The notes beneath the pieces are model-generated. The model was not told the origin of the DNA, searched no databases, and saw nothing but the letters and a program-made list of their open reading frames with translations. From positions 1-64,000 of the forward strand of contig NZ_BDCG01000015.1 of assembly GCF_001613385.1 (NCBI RefSeq): a DNA stretch of 64,000 bases, read 5' to 3'. Numbering within the stretch: the first letter of the stretch is position 1; each line of letters begins with the position of its first letter. Positions 51,985 through 61,573 of this stretch are shown here, one piece after another. This stretch comes from Nocardia flavorosea NBRC 108225. Lineage in GTDB: Bacteria; Actinomycetota; Actinomycetes; Mycobacteriales; Mycobacteriaceae. Both the position numbers and the translations under genes were made by a program.

Positions 51985-52829
51985 ACGGCGCCGGAGAGGC
52001 CGCGCCCCGGGGCGCACGGGTGGAAGTGACCGGGTTGCGGGTCGATATCGACGGCGCGACCATTATCGACGATGTGGGGCTGATCGCTCCGCCCGGGCAG
52101 GTCACCGCACTTGTCGGACCCAACGGCTCGGGAAAGTCAACCCTGCTGCGGGCTGTCTACCGGGCATGCCGGCCCGCGGCCGGGATCGCGCTGATCGATG
52201 GCCGCGATGTGTGGCGGTCGCCCGCCAAGGAAATGGCGAGAACCCGCGCGGTGGTCACCCAGCATCAGGGCGCGGCAGCGGATTTCACCGTGGGTGAGAT
52301 CGTCGCGATGGGCCGGTCCCCGCACAAGAAGTATCTGCAACTGGACTCACGCCGCGACCGCGAGATCGTCTTCGCGGCCATGCGCCGGGTCGGCGTCGAG
52401 TCGTTCGCCGACCGGCCGTTCACCGGTCTGTCGGGCGGGGAACGCCAGCGGGTGTTGCTGGCCCGGGCACTGGCCCAGCAGGCGCCGGTGATCCTGCTCG
52501 ACGAGCCGACCAATCATCTCGATATCCACGCCCAGCTCGCGCTGTTGCAGTTGCTGCGCGAACTCGACGCCACGATCGTGCTGGCCGTCCACGATATCGG
52601 GCAGGCCCTGGCCTATGCCGATCATGCTGTGGTGCTCGCGGGGGGCCGGGTCGCGGCCGCCGGCGATCCGGCCACGACCCTGACTCCGGATCTCCTGCTG
52701 GAGGTTTTCGGGGTGCGGGCGCAGATTCTGACGAATCCACTCACCGGGCGACCACACGTCGTACTGGGTCTGCCGGACGAAAAGAGTTCCGGTGCAGTGG
52801 ATATCGTGCACCACGCCAGCGCCGGGTGA
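51981..52829 (+). CDS. ABC ATPase of the metallophore importer
   Basis: A 282-residue ATP-binding subunit. Walker A VGPNGSGKST (about residues 45-54), Q-loop TQHQG, signature LSGGERQRVLLARAL near 150, Walker B VILLDEPTNHLD near 170, H-loop VLAVHDIGQAL near 203. It matches FepC/FhuC/BtuD-type ATPases. The GTG overlaps the permease stop, completing a binding-protein/permease/ATPase set. Neighbouring SigC and CtpA-like genes make a copper or other transition-metal chelate a possible ligand; iron siderophore import is the conservative alternative. Confidence 0.93.
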   Translation: MNGAGEAAPRGARVEVTGLRVDIDGATIIDDVGLIAPPGQVTALVGPNGSGKSTLLRAVYRACRPAAGIALIDGRDVWRSPAKEMARTRAVVTQHQGAAADFTVGEIVAMGRSPHKKYLQLDSRRDREIVFAAMRRVGVESFADRPFTGLSGGERQRVLLARALAQQAPVILLDEPTNHLDIHAQLALLQLLRELDATIVLAVHDIGQALAYADHAVVLAGGRVAAAGDPATTLTPDLLLEVFGVRAQILTNPLTGRPHVVLGLPDEKSSGAVDIVHHASAG

Positions 52830-52937
52830 GCTGCGGCACACCATTTTCCGGTGCGGGCGGGAACCACAGCGCGAGGCCGTCCGACTTGTCCGGTGAGTCG
52901 GTCGACAGGGGTACCGACCCGATCTGAGGACATACCG

Positions 52938-53858
52938 ATGCCTACTGGCGGCCACTGGTACAGCGGACACAACCGCGGCAGGCGAACAGCGACAAGCAAT
53001 TCCCCGGACCATGAAGCCGGACCGCGGATTTCGGTTGTCGTACCCGTACTCAACGAAGCGAAAAATCTGCGCCAGGTTCTGCCGACAGTTCCCGAGAGCT
53101 ACGAGGTCATCGTCGTGGACGGTGGTTCGACCGACGATTCCATGGACGCCGTCGCGCAGCTGCGTCCCAGCGCGATCCGGTTGCGGCAGACCAGATGGGG
53201 GAAGGGGAATGCGCTGGGTTGCGGGTTCGCCGCCGCTACCGGAGATATCGTCGTCATGTTCGATGCCGACGGTTCGGCCGATGCCCGCGAGATCGATGCG
53301 TTCGTGGCCACCTTGCTGGCCGGCGCGGATTTCGCGAAGGGCACCCGTTTCGCTCCGGGTGGTGGCAGCGCCGATATCACGACGTTGCGAAGCACCGGGA
53401 ACAACGGCCTGACGAGGTTGGCGAACCGGCTCTTCGGAATGCATTTCACCGATCTGTGCTACGGCTACAACGCGTTCTGGCGCGATGTGCTGCCGCTGCT
53501 GGGCCTGCCCGATCACCGGCCGGCCGACGGCGTGGTCCGCTGGGGCGACGGGTTCGAGATCGAAACCGTGATCACCTGCCGGGCAGCCGCCGCGGGCCTG
53601 GTTATCCGCGAAGTGCCCAGTCACGAGAAGCATCGCCTGCACGGACCCAGCAACCTGCACGCCTGGCGCGACGGACGCCGCGTGCTGCGGACCCTGCTGC
53701 ACGAATGGCGCAGCCGTGACCGCAGCGTCCGGTTGTCCGCGGCGGCCACGCATTTCGCGCCGCGCCGCACCGAGCTGGGCTGCCCGGCGGGCGAGCGCCA
53801 CACCGCTGCGGCGATCCGGGTCACCGGCGAGTCAGGAACCCGCGGGGCAGTGGAGTGA
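52938..53858 (+). CDS. GT2 glycosyltransferase (dolichol-phosphate sugar synthase type)
   Basis: A 306-residue GT-A enzyme. ISVVVPVLNEAKNLRQVLPT (residues 31-50), VIVVDGGSTDDS near 59, and the metal-binding DxD in VVMFDADGSADARE near 110 are clear. No membrane helix is visible, so it acts at the cytoplasmic face, probably moving a sugar from a nucleotide donor to a polyprenyl phosphate. A GAGGA ribosome site precedes ATG 52938. It is first of a six-gene run with 4-base or near overlaps. Confidence 0.88.
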   Translation: MPTGGHWYSGHNRGRRTATSNSPDHEAGPRISVVVPVLNEAKNLRQVLPTVPESYEVIVVDGGSTDDSMDAVAQLRPSAIRLRQTRWGKGNALGCGFAAATGDIVVMFDADGSADAREIDAFVATLLAGADFAKGTRFAPGGGSADITTLRSTGNNGLTRLANRLFGMHFTDLCYGYNAFWRDVLPLLGLPDHRPADGVVRWGDGFEIETVITCRAAAAGLVIREVPSHEKHRLHGPSNLHAWRDGRRVLRTLLHEWRSRDRSVRLSAAATHFAPRRTELGCPAGERHTAAAIRVTGESGTRGAVE

Positions 53859-56083
53859 TCCGGGACGAACTATCGGTGGGCGTGGTGATCTGCTGTTACA
53901 CCGAGCGCCGCTGGGATCTGCTGGCGGCCTGCGTCGGCGCGGTGATGGACCAGGCCCGGGGCGCCGGGGCGAAGGTGCTGCTCGTCGTCGACCACAGTCC
54001 GGCACTGCAGGATCGGTGCGCCGCCGCGTTCCCGGGTGTCCTCGTCGTCGGGAACCGGTATCAGCGAGGTTTGTCCGGCGCCCGCAATACCGGTGTCGAA
54101 TCCCTCGACACCGAAATCGTGCTGTTCGTCGACGATGACGCGATACCGGGTCCCGGCTGGCTGGCGGCACTGCGCGCAGCGTTCGCCGATCCGGATCTGC
54201 TGGCGGTGGGCGGCGAGGTGCGGCCGGTCTGGCCCACCTCGGAGCGGCCCGGCTGGCTGCCGCCGGAATTCGACTGGGCCGTCGGCTGCGACTACGTGGG
54301 GATGGCATCGCTGGGGCAGGAGATCCGCAACCCCATCGGAGCCAATATGGGCTTGCGGCGTGCGGCCGTGGTCGCCGCCGGTGGGTTCCGGCCGGTACTC
54401 GGGCGGCAGGGCGCGATACCGAGCGGGTGTGAGGAAACCGACCTCGCGATCAGAATGCGGGCACGTACCCCCAGCGGGAGTATCCGGCGCATCCCGGGTG
54501 CCCCGGTGGACCATCATCTCACCGCCGACAGGTGCACCGGAAGTTATCTCATCCGGAGATGTTTCGCCGAAGGCGGTTCGAAGGCCACTCTCATGCGGCT
54601 GGAAGGAGCCGGGCGCGCCATCTCGGCCGAGGCCGACCACGCGCTCGGCGCGATACCGCGTGCCGTGGCGCGTGATATCGCCGCGCTGGCCCGTGGTGAA
54701 CGGGCGGCGGCACGGCGGATCTGGTGGACGGTGGCCGGTCTGGCCGCCGCGGTGACCGGCTGGGCACTCGGATTGCTTCGCCGGGGCCCCCGTACTCCAC
54801 CCGACGAGCCCGAAGAGCAGTCCTGGGCACCGGTCTGGTGTGTCGATATCGCGGACCCGGCACCGGCATTGCCCACGGTGCCGTCCGGTGCCCGGCCGGA
54901 TCGGGTGCACCTGCTGGTCCGGGCCGGCGGGCGTCCGGTGGGTCAGCTCGAGGTCACCGTACCCGGCGGCCGTGACCTGCCCGGATTCTTGCTGTCCAGC
55001 GCCCGGAACTGGTCGGCGCAACAGCAACTTCCCGCCTCGGCCCCGAGCTGGCCCGCAGGCAGCACCTCGGTGTCGGTGGTGATCTGCACGCTGGGCCGCG
55101 CCGGGTCGCTGGCCACCGCGGTCGATGCGGTGCTCTCGCGCCAGACGCGACCCGCGCACGAGGTGATCGTCGTCGACAACGACCCGGACGCGGGCCGGGT
55201 TGTCGACGCGCTGGCGAGGTTCGCGGGGGAGTCCCGGCTACGGATCGTGACCGCCGCCGAGCGCGGTGTGTCCCGGGCTCGGAACGCCGGGGTGGCCGCA
55301 GCCACCGGGGACGTCGTCGCGTTCACCGATGACGATGTGGAAGCCGAACCGGACTGGCTGGCCCGGCTGGCCGAGGTGTTCGACAGCGATCCGGGCCGCG
55401 AGATCGGTTGTGTCACCGGACTCGTCGTGCCGGCCGATCTGGGTCTGGCCACCCATCGCTGGTTCGAGCAGAGCAGCGGATTCGAGCGTGGCTATCTGCC
55501 CATGGTCTGGGGCCCGGCCGACTCCGGTGTGCTGGACCGGCTGCGGGAGTACGAGCCGCTGGCCGGACCGGGGCGCCGGGGTCCGGCATATCCCGTCGCC
55601 GGCAGTGAATTCGGGTCCGGGAACAATATGGCATTGCGCCGCGAACTGCTGGTCGCGGCCGGTGGGTTCGACGTCGTGCTCGGGACAGGTTCACCCGCGC
55701 GCGGTGGTGAGGATCTGGATATGCTCCGCCGGGTCGTGCTCGGCGGCGCGGCGCTCGTCTACCATCCTTCGGCGGTCGTGCGCCACCACCACCGCGCCAC
55801 GATCAGGCAGTTGCGCAGGCAGATGTACGACTACGGGGTCGGCATGTGCGCGAATGTGCTCCGGTACGCCACCGGGAGCGCCGCAGGCCTGCGGGCCACA
55901 CTGCGCGTTCTTCCGGGTGGGGTGCGCCTGCTGCTCGATCCGGCGTCGGCGAAGAACTCCGGCAAAGCCGACGGCTATCCCCGGGCGTTGACGTTCATCG
56001 AACTGGCCGGATATCTCACCGGACCGGTCCATCTGCTCCGCAGCCTCCGGACCGCGCGACGTACCGGCACCGGCGCGATATGA
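53855..56083 (+). CDS. Two-domain GT2 glycosyltransferase
   Basis: A 742-residue protein with two complete GT-A domains in one chain. Domain 1 (residues 5-290) has VGVVICCYTERRWDLLAACV, LSGARNTGVESL and VLFVDDDAIPGPGW. A linker near 290-400 includes a hydrophobic stretch. Domain 2 (about 405-690) has VSVVICTLGRAGSLATAVDA, GVSRARNAGVAAATGDVVAF and TDDDVEAEPDW. Such tandem enzymes may add two different sugars or alternate linkages. GTG start overlaps the previous stop; the stop overlaps the next ATG. Confidence 0.88.
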   Translation: MIRDELSVGVVICCYTERRWDLLAACVGAVMDQARGAGAKVLLVVDHSPALQDRCAAAFPGVLVVGNRYQRGLSGARNTGVESLDTEIVLFVDDDAIPGPGWLAALRAAFADPDLLAVGGEVRPVWPTSERPGWLPPEFDWAVGCDYVGMASLGQEIRNPIGANMGLRRAAVVAAGGFRPVLGRQGAIPSGCEETDLAIRMRARTPSGSIRRIPGAPVDHHLTADRCTGSYLIRRCFAEGGSKATLMRLEGAGRAISAEADHALGAIPRAVARDIAALARGERAAARRIWWTVAGLAAAVTGWALGLLRRGPRTPPDEPEEQSWAPVWCVDIADPAPALPTVPSGARPDRVHLLVRAGGRPVGQLEVTVPGGRDLPGFLLSSARNWSAQQQLPASAPSWPAGSTSVSVVICTLGRAGSLATAVDAVLSRQTRPAHEVIVVDNDPDAGRVVDALARFAGESRLRIVTAAERGVSRARNAGVAAATGDVVAFTDDDVEAEPDWLARLAEVFDSDPGREIGCVTGLVVPADLGLATHRWFEQSSGFERGYLPMVWGPADSGVLDRLREYEPLAGPGRRGPAYPVAGSEFGSGNNMALRRELLVAAGGFDVVLGTGSPARGGEDLDMLRRVVLGGAALVYHPSAVVRHHHRATIRQLRRQMYDYGVGMCANVLRYATGSAAGLRATLRVLPGGVRLLLDPASAKNSGKADGYPRALTFIELAGYLTGPVHLLRSLRTARRTGTGAI

Positions 56084-58314
56084 CCACGCTGGATCGTCCT
56101 GCCACCATCCTCGGTACTGCCGGGCGGGACGCGGCCATACCCCCCGCGGTCGTGGTCGCGGCCCCCGTGGTGGCCGCACTGGCCACGGTCGCGGCGGCGA
56201 CCGGAATCGGCGGCCCGCTGCGCGTGGTCGCGGTACTCGCGATGGTGTCGTGTGCGCCCGGACTGCCGGTGGTGGCCTTGCTGCGACTGCCCCACCGGGG
56301 AGTGTCGTTCGCGCTCGGGTTGAGTGCTTCGTGGGCCACCTGGTTGCTGCTTTCGCTCTGGCAGGTGACTGTCGGCTGGTGGGCGCCGGTGGCCTGTGCG
56401 GGTGTGGTGACGGGAATCTCCGCCGTGGCCGCGGGGTGGGCGGTCCGCGATGCCGCCGCGGCCGGTACCGGCAGGGCGTCCGCCGGTACCGGCCCGGTGT
56501 CGGCGCGGCACACCGCTCCGGCCGGTCGCGGGGCAGCCCAGGGTGTCCGAAGGGTGGTGTCGGGGCATATCGCCTCGCACGGTGGCGACCGATGGCGGTG
56601 GGTGGCCTTCGCCGCGTTGCTGTTCGCCGTGGCGATGGGCTGGTGGGAGACCCGGATCATCGACCTCGACGCGGCGGGACCGTACGGGCTGATCGGCGTC
56701 GTCAGTTGGCGGATCTTCGTGGCGCTGGCCGCGGTGGCCGTGGCCTTCGCCCTGGCCGTGGGCCGGCGGCGGGTGGACTCCCCGGTGGCGGCCGGTGCCG
56801 CGGCGCTGCTGGTCTGCCTGCTGTATCAGCTGGTATCGGTAGCGGACGGTAGTCCGGTGGTGAGCACCGCATTCGTCCATATCGGGTTCATCGATTACAT
56901 CGGTACGGCGCATCAGCTGCCGCCCAGCCTGGACGCGCGGTTCAGCTGGTCGGGTTTCTTCGACGCCGCGGCGGTGCTGGTGGAGCTGTCCGGCCTCGAC
57001 GATGCGGCGCCGCTGCTGCTCTGGGCTCCGGCGGTCTTCACCGCCCTGGCCGCGCTGCCGGTATTCACCATCGCCCGGCTGATCACCGGAAGCCGGCGCG
57101 CCGCCTGGATCGCTCTGGTGATCTACATCTGCGGGAACTGGTTCCAGCAGGACTACTTCTCCCCGCAGGCGCTCGTCTTCGTCATGCATTTCAGCGTCGT
57201 CGCCACGCTGCTGTGGCTGCTGCGCTCATCGCCCGTGCCGCGGGTGGAAGGTGCGCTGTGGCAGCGGCTTTCCGCACTGCCGGTCCGCGTACCCGGACTG
57301 CCGCCTTCGGTGCCACGGCGCCGAGCGCTCCTGCTGGAGGGAGTTCTCTTCTTCATCGTGGCGGCGACGGTGGTCAGTCATCAGCTGACCCCGGTACTCA
57401 CGATCGCCACCTGCACCCTGCTGGCCGGGGTCGGTGCCCTGCGGCAGCGCTGGCTGCCGGTCGCGGCCGGGATCGTTTTCCTGGCCTGGCTCAGCTACGG
57501 CGCACCGGACTACTGGACCGGCCATCTGCACGTGATCCTCGGTGATTTCGGACGCGTCGGTGATTCGCTGCAGACCGGCCTGGGGGACCGGTTCAGCGGT
57601 GCGCAGACCTATCAGCGGATGCAGTGGGTGCGGGTCGCGTGGACGGGCGCGATCATGGGTCTCGCCGCTGCCGGCTGGTGGCTGAACCGGCGCGCGAAAT
57701 GCGCGCCGGCCGTGGGAGTCCTGCTGATTGCGCCATTCCTATTGGTCGTCGGGCAGAGCTATGGCGGCGAGATCGTGCTGCGCTGTTGTTTCTACGCGCT
57801 GCCGGTGGCCGCGCCGCTGGCCGCGCTCGCCCTGGTCCGGATTCATCGGATCGTGCGGCCGGCGCTGCGGTGGCGGGGCGCCTCGGTCGTCGCGCTGAGC
57901 GCAGTGGTCGGAGTCTGCGCTGTCCTCGGCGTCACCGCCCGCGGCCTGAATACGGCGTTCGAGCGCAACCCGGCCGATCTCGTCGGAGCCGCCCGAAGGC
58001 TGCTCGACACGGTGCCGAACGGCACCGCCTTGCTGCCGCCCAACGGGGAGGGCGTGCTGAAGATGGGACGTCTCACCACGGTGGTGTGGCCGCAGGGCGG
58101 CGTGTGCTCGGTCTGGACCGTGGAATGCGTCGAAACCTTCGACGCCGATTACATCCTGCTCAGCACCAGCCAGCAGGCGGCCCTGGAACTGCAGTGGGGC
58201 ACACCGCACGGCTGGCTCTACGAATTCGGCGACCAGTTGGTGGCCCGTGGCCTGTACCGGGTCGTCGAACGGACACCGCACGCTCTCGTACTCGCACGCA
58301 CCTCAGGGAGGTAA
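56080..58314 (+). CDS. Large multi-pass membrane protein, probable GT-C or polymer-handling
   Basis: A 744-residue protein with about 14 hydrophobic segments through residue 620 and a small C-terminal exterior domain (PNGTALLPPNGEGVLKMGRL, VECVETFDADYILLS). One loop has an acidic/aromatic set (FIDYIGTAHQLPPSLDARFS) typical of the first loop of GT-C glycosyltransferases or oligosaccharide polymerases. I cannot assign a family with certainty. Position between GT2 enzymes and GH16 suggests transfer or polymerisation of lipid-linked sugars outside the membrane. Confidence 0.78.
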   Translation: MTTLDRPATILGTAGRDAAIPPAVVVAAPVVAALATVAAATGIGGPLRVVAVLAMVSCAPGLPVVALLRLPHRGVSFALGLSASWATWLLLSLWQVTVGWWAPVACAGVVTGISAVAAGWAVRDAAAAGTGRASAGTGPVSARHTAPAGRGAAQGVRRVVSGHIASHGGDRWRWVAFAALLFAVAMGWWETRIIDLDAAGPYGLIGVVSWRIFVALAAVAVAFALAVGRRRVDSPVAAGAAALLVCLLYQLVSVADGSPVVSTAFVHIGFIDYIGTAHQLPPSLDARFSWSGFFDAAAVLVELSGLDDAAPLLLWAPAVFTALAALPVFTIARLITGSRRAAWIALVIYICGNWFQQDYFSPQALVFVMHFSVVATLLWLLRSSPVPRVEGALWQRLSALPVRVPGLPPSVPRRRALLLEGVLFFIVAATVVSHQLTPVLTIATCTLLAGVGALRQRWLPVAAGIVFLAWLSYGAPDYWTGHLHVILGDFGRVGDSLQTGLGDRFSGAQTYQRMQWVRVAWTGAIMGLAAAGWWLNRRAKCAPAVGVLLIAPFLLVVGQSYGGEIVLRCCFYALPVAAPLAALALVRIHRIVRPALRWRGASVVALSAVVGVCAVLGVTARGLNTAFERNPADLVGAARRLLDTVPNGTALLPPNGEGVLKMGRLTTVVWPQGGVCSVWTVECVETFDADYILLSTSQQAALELQWGTPHGWLYEFGDQLVARGLYRVVERTPHALVLARTSGR

Positions 58315-58318
58315 CGAA

Positions 58319-58537
58319 TTGCTGTGGAATTTCGTGATCGGACCGGCCGGGGCGGTGCTGTTCGGCGCGGCACTGGTGCTGCTGGCCGCGTCCACAGTGC
58401 TGCGGGAACGCACGGTTTCCCGGGCGGGCACCACGGACCGGCTGGCGACCTCGCGTCCGGTGCTGCACGGACTCGTCTTCACGTTCCTGGTCCTGGGCAT
58501 CGGCGCGACCGCCGTCCGGATGGGGGTGATGACATGA
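58319..58537 (+). CDS. Small two-helix membrane protein
   Basis: A 72-residue frame with two hydrophobic segments (FVIGPAGAVLFGAALVLLAA and LVFTFLVLGIGATAVRMGV) and a basic loop. It starts at a TTG placed 8 bases after a strong GGAGGT site, and its stop overlaps the GH16 start (ATGA), so it is genuinely part of the operon. No family recognised; possibly an accessory subunit of the large membrane protein. Confidence 0.7.
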   Translation: MLWNFVIGPAGAVLFGAALVLLAASTVLRERTVSRAGTTDRLATSRPVLHGLVFTFLVLGIGATAVRMGVMT

Positions 58538-59364
58538 CGCGCCGTTCGAACCTGCTGCGCTGGGGTGCGGTGCTCGCCTCTGTCGTGGCGTCGGTGGCCG
58601 TCTGCCTGGTGGTGTCGGTGAGCGGTCGCGCGGATGGTGCGGTATCCGCACCCTCCGGTATCGCGGCGCCGCAGGGAGATATCGAGGGCTGGCGGCAGGT
58701 CTTCGTCGACGACTTCGCCGGGTCGAGCTTGAACGAATCCGATTGGGGCCGCTACAGCGGCGTACCCGGTGGCGATCCCGTGAGCTACTGGGATCCGGGA
58801 CACACCGTGGTCCGGGACGGGATACTGGTACTCCAGGGGTACGAGAAGTTCGGCCGGTTGGTGACCGGGGGCGCGGGGATGTGGTCGCACGCCCAGCAGT
58901 ACGGCAAATGGGAGGTCCGGGTCCGCGCCGACCCCAGCGACGCGGTGACCTATCACCTGCTGCTGTGGCCGGAGAACGAGATATGGCCGCCGGAAGTGGA
59001 TTTCGCGGAGAGCTTCGGCGGCGGGCGCGCCTATATCGACGCGTTCGTGCACTGGACCGATGCACAGGGCCAGGCGCACAAGGCCAAACAGGCACTGCCG
59101 GGCGACTTCACCCAATGGCAGACGCTCGGGGTGGAATGGCTGCCCGGCGAGATCCGCTACACCCTCAACGGCCGGGTATGGGGTACTGAAACGGGGGATC
59201 GTGTGCCGTCGGTGCCGATGTGGCTGGGTATCCAGGCCCAGGCCGGAGGCTGCCAGAAGGCGCTGGCCGACGGGATGCCTCCGTGCCCGTGGGTCGGCAC
59301 CCCGGCGCTGACCGAGATCCAGGTGGATTGGGTCAGCGTGTACGAGCCCGCGGAGCAATCGTGA
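58534..59364 (+). CDS. Exported glycoside hydrolase family 16 enzyme
   Basis: A 276-residue protein with an N-terminal membrane/signal segment (WGAVLASVVASVAVCLVVSV) and a GH16 beta-sandwich. The catalytic E-x-D-x-x-E is present as EVDFAE (Glu154, Asp156, Glu159). Flanking motifs QYGKWEVRVRADPS and QWQTLGVEWLPGEIRYTLNG are typical. GH16 enzymes cleave or transglycosylate beta-glucans and galactans. In a synthesis operon it may trim or release the polymer. Coupled to both neighbours by 4-base overlaps. Confidence 0.92.
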   Translation: MTRRSNLLRWGAVLASVVASVAVCLVVSVSGRADGAVSAPSGIAAPQGDIEGWRQVFVDDFAGSSLNESDWGRYSGVPGGDPVSYWDPGHTVVRDGILVLQGYEKFGRLVTGGAGMWSHAQQYGKWEVRVRADPSDAVTYHLLLWPENEIWPPEVDFAESFGGGRAYIDAFVHWTDAQGQAHKAKQALPGDFTQWQTLGVEWLPGEIRYTLNGRVWGTETGDRVPSVPMWLGIQAQAGGCQKALADGMPPCPWVGTPALTEIQVDWVSVYEPAEQS

Positions 59365-60839
59365 GGGCGGAGACGATCGAGCAGCTGGTGTGCCCCTACA
59401 CCGGCGGGTCGCTGACCGTGCGTGTGGTCGCGCAATCCGGCGATGGGGATATCGAATACGGCCTGGTCGGCTCCGAGAGCTTCGATTTCCCGATCGTGGC
59501 GGGCGTGTTACTGCTCGGATTGGGCAAAGGGTACGGCGGCCACGAAGAGGGGCTGGCCCCCTACGTGGCGCTGCAGGCCGCGGCCATCGACCATTTGCGG
59601 CACCGTGACGTCGAAGGACTGCTGTGGTGGATGAGCAAGCACTGTCCGCTCGTGCACCGGCTCGCGATCGGGACATTCGCCGATTACCGCGCGTTCGCCA
59701 CCGAACTGCACGCGCGCACAGTGCGGCTCGAGGCGGCCGTGCTGGCCGTCGACGCCGATTCCGGTGTTCTCGGCGATCTGGGTGTGCGCCGCCGGCTCAC
59801 CCGTGGGCTTCCCGCAGCGATAGCGGGCGGAGTGCATCGGCGCTTGTCGGCGGTGCGTGCTTCGCTGGCTGCCCGCCGGGCGCGGCGGGAACCGGAAACT
59901 GTTCTTGCCCAGAACTTCTACGCGCAGCGCTTCTACTCCCCGCGCGCCGCGGCGACCACGTTGCAGCTGGCCCATCTGCCGGTGGGGCAGCGGGTGCTGT
60001 CGCTGTGCGGTGGGCACGGGATGTTCGAGAACATCCTCGCGCTGTCCGGGCGGATGCCGCAGCGGCTGGTCTGCGTGGACGGCCAGCTGGTGAATCTGCT
60101 GGCCGTCCGGCGATTCGTGACCCCGGCCGCCGACCCCGTCTGCCTGGATGTCCAATTCGATCTGCCGTTCGCCGACGGCGCCTTCGACGCGGTGTTCTCC
60201 TCGACCTGCCTGCCGGAGATCCCCGCTCAGGCCCATGTGGTGCGGGAGGCCGTCCGGGTGACCGCGGCCACCGGCTGGACGCTGTTCGATTCGCTGTGGG
60301 CACTCGACAGCGGTGTGCTGCGCTGTGATCCCTACCGCCCTTATCGGTATCTGCAGAACTTCCTGCCCCGGGCGGCAGATTACCGGACCGTAATCGATCG
60401 GTGGACCGGCGACCGCAGCGCGGGGTACGCGTTCTCCCGTGATCCCGGTGCCCAATTATCCGGTCCGATATGGGCTTTCGATGAGGCGGAGATCGAGGCC
60501 GAACTGTCCGCCGCCACCGATACCGAACTGAACGCGCTGGTGATCGACCGGGACCGGTTCGCGGGCTTCGTCCCCGCCGATCACGACTGGATGCCGGGTG
60601 CCTTGTCGGTGAGCCCGGCCTACCGGAGCGCCCCCGGTGCCGCGACGCTGCTGCGGCGCCGGGCGGAATTCGCCGAAATGAACGCGGTGTTCGCTTCCCT
60701 GGATTTCCCGGGGTTGCCCGAGCGCGTCGAGCTGGACACACCGCCGGCCCCCGGCAGCTGGGCCGGGCTCTTCGCGGCGGGTGTGCTGGCGGCGCTGCCG
60801 CCGGACTACGACGTGGCGCGGGGACCGCTTCCGCACTGA
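59361..60839 (+). CDS. SAM-dependent methyltransferase with N-terminal Trm112-like domain
   Basis: A 492-residue protein. Residues 1-60 resemble a Trm112-like domain (ETIEQLVCPYTGGSLTVRVV), although the usual second Cys pair is missing. A central methyltransferase fold begins near 205 with RVLSLCGGHGMFENILALSG, then LVCVDGQLVNLLAV and the active-site loop FADGAFDAVFSSTCLPEIP. It could methylate a sugar of the glycan made by this operon. GTG start overlaps the GH16 stop. Last gene of the tightly coupled run. Confidence 0.8.
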   Translation: MRAETIEQLVCPYTGGSLTVRVVAQSGDGDIEYGLVGSESFDFPIVAGVLLLGLGKGYGGHEEGLAPYVALQAAAIDHLRHRDVEGLLWWMSKHCPLVHRLAIGTFADYRAFATELHARTVRLEAAVLAVDADSGVLGDLGVRRRLTRGLPAAIAGGVHRRLSAVRASLAARRARREPETVLAQNFYAQRFYSPRAAATTLQLAHLPVGQRVLSLCGGHGMFENILALSGRMPQRLVCVDGQLVNLLAVRRFVTPAADPVCLDVQFDLPFADGAFDAVFSSTCLPEIPAQAHVVREAVRVTAATGWTLFDSLWALDSGVLRCDPYRPYRYLQNFLPRAADYRTVIDRWTGDRSAGYAFSRDPGAQLSGPIWAFDEAEIEAELSAATDTELNALVIDRDRFAGFVPADHDWMPGALSVSPAYRSAPGAATLLRRRAEFAEMNAVFASLDFPGLPERVELDTPPAPGSWAGLFAAGVLAALPPDYDVARGPLPH

Positions 60840-60932
60840 ACCACTGACCGACACAACGTTGCGGGCCGTAGGGGCCCGTCTGCTGTCGTGCCGATATCCG
60901 GCGCGGCTGTCGCACAGAGAGATGAGGACATC

Positions 60933-61565
60933 ATGGGATCGAAACACACGGGTCGCCGCGCGCGGGTCGCCGCGGCCGGCCTGGCCACCGCCGTGGCCTT
61001 GGTACTGAGCGCCGCACCGGCCGGTGCAGTGGTGGACAACGCAGATATCGTGGTCGACGCGCAGCAGCGCACCATCACCGCGATCCAGGCGGACACCATG
61101 ATCCGGGGTCTCGCCCCGCTCGACCGCAACCCCCTGACCCGGATGTGGGAGCACGACGGCCGGGCCGAGTTCACGGTCACCGGCGATAAGGCCGACGAGT
61201 TCAAGGGCACGATCAAGATCGGCTACCTGGTCGGCTTCCCGGCCACCTTCGGCGGCAAGATCCGGGTCAGCTACTCCACGCCCTCGTTCGGGTGGAACCT
61301 GGGCTGGGGAACTCCGGGTTTGGGCTTCAACGGCAGCCTCGTCCCGACCGTCACCGGCGAGATCGAGGTCGGTTTCGGGCCGGGCGTACAGCAGGTGGAA
61401 CTGGCGAGCGGCGCGATCACCGGGGCGAGCGGGCATATCAGCCTGGTCAACTTCGTCGGCACCGTCACGGGCGTGATCGGCCCGGCCACCATCCAGCCCT
61501 ATGTCACGGTGATCGCCGATTCCGGGGACACCGTCACCACTCTGGGCCGGCCCTGGGATATCTGA
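60933..61565 (+). CDS. MspA family porin
   Basis: A 210-residue exported protein. Signal peptide (VAAAGLATAVALVLSAAPAG, cleavage after AGA). The mature part carries MspA wording: LAPLDRNPLTRMWEHDGRAE, KGTIKIGYLVGFPATFGGKI and VEVGF-like strands ending in IQPYVTVIADSGDTV. It would form an octameric outer-membrane channel. A GAGGA site precedes ATG 60933. It is closer to classical MspA than the copy at 17537. It is 93 bases after the methyltransferase gene and converges on the carrier-protein gene. Confidence 0.92.
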   Translation: MGSKHTGRRARVAAAGLATAVALVLSAAPAGAVVDNADIVVDAQQRTITAIQADTMIRGLAPLDRNPLTRMWEHDGRAEFTVTGDKADEFKGTIKIGYLVGFPATFGGKIRVSYSTPSFGWNLGWGTPGLGFNGSLVPTVTGEIEVGFGPGVQQVELASGAITGASGHISLVNFVGTVTGVIGPATIQPYVTVIADSGDTVTTLGRPWDI

Positions 61566-61573
61566 CAGGCTGG

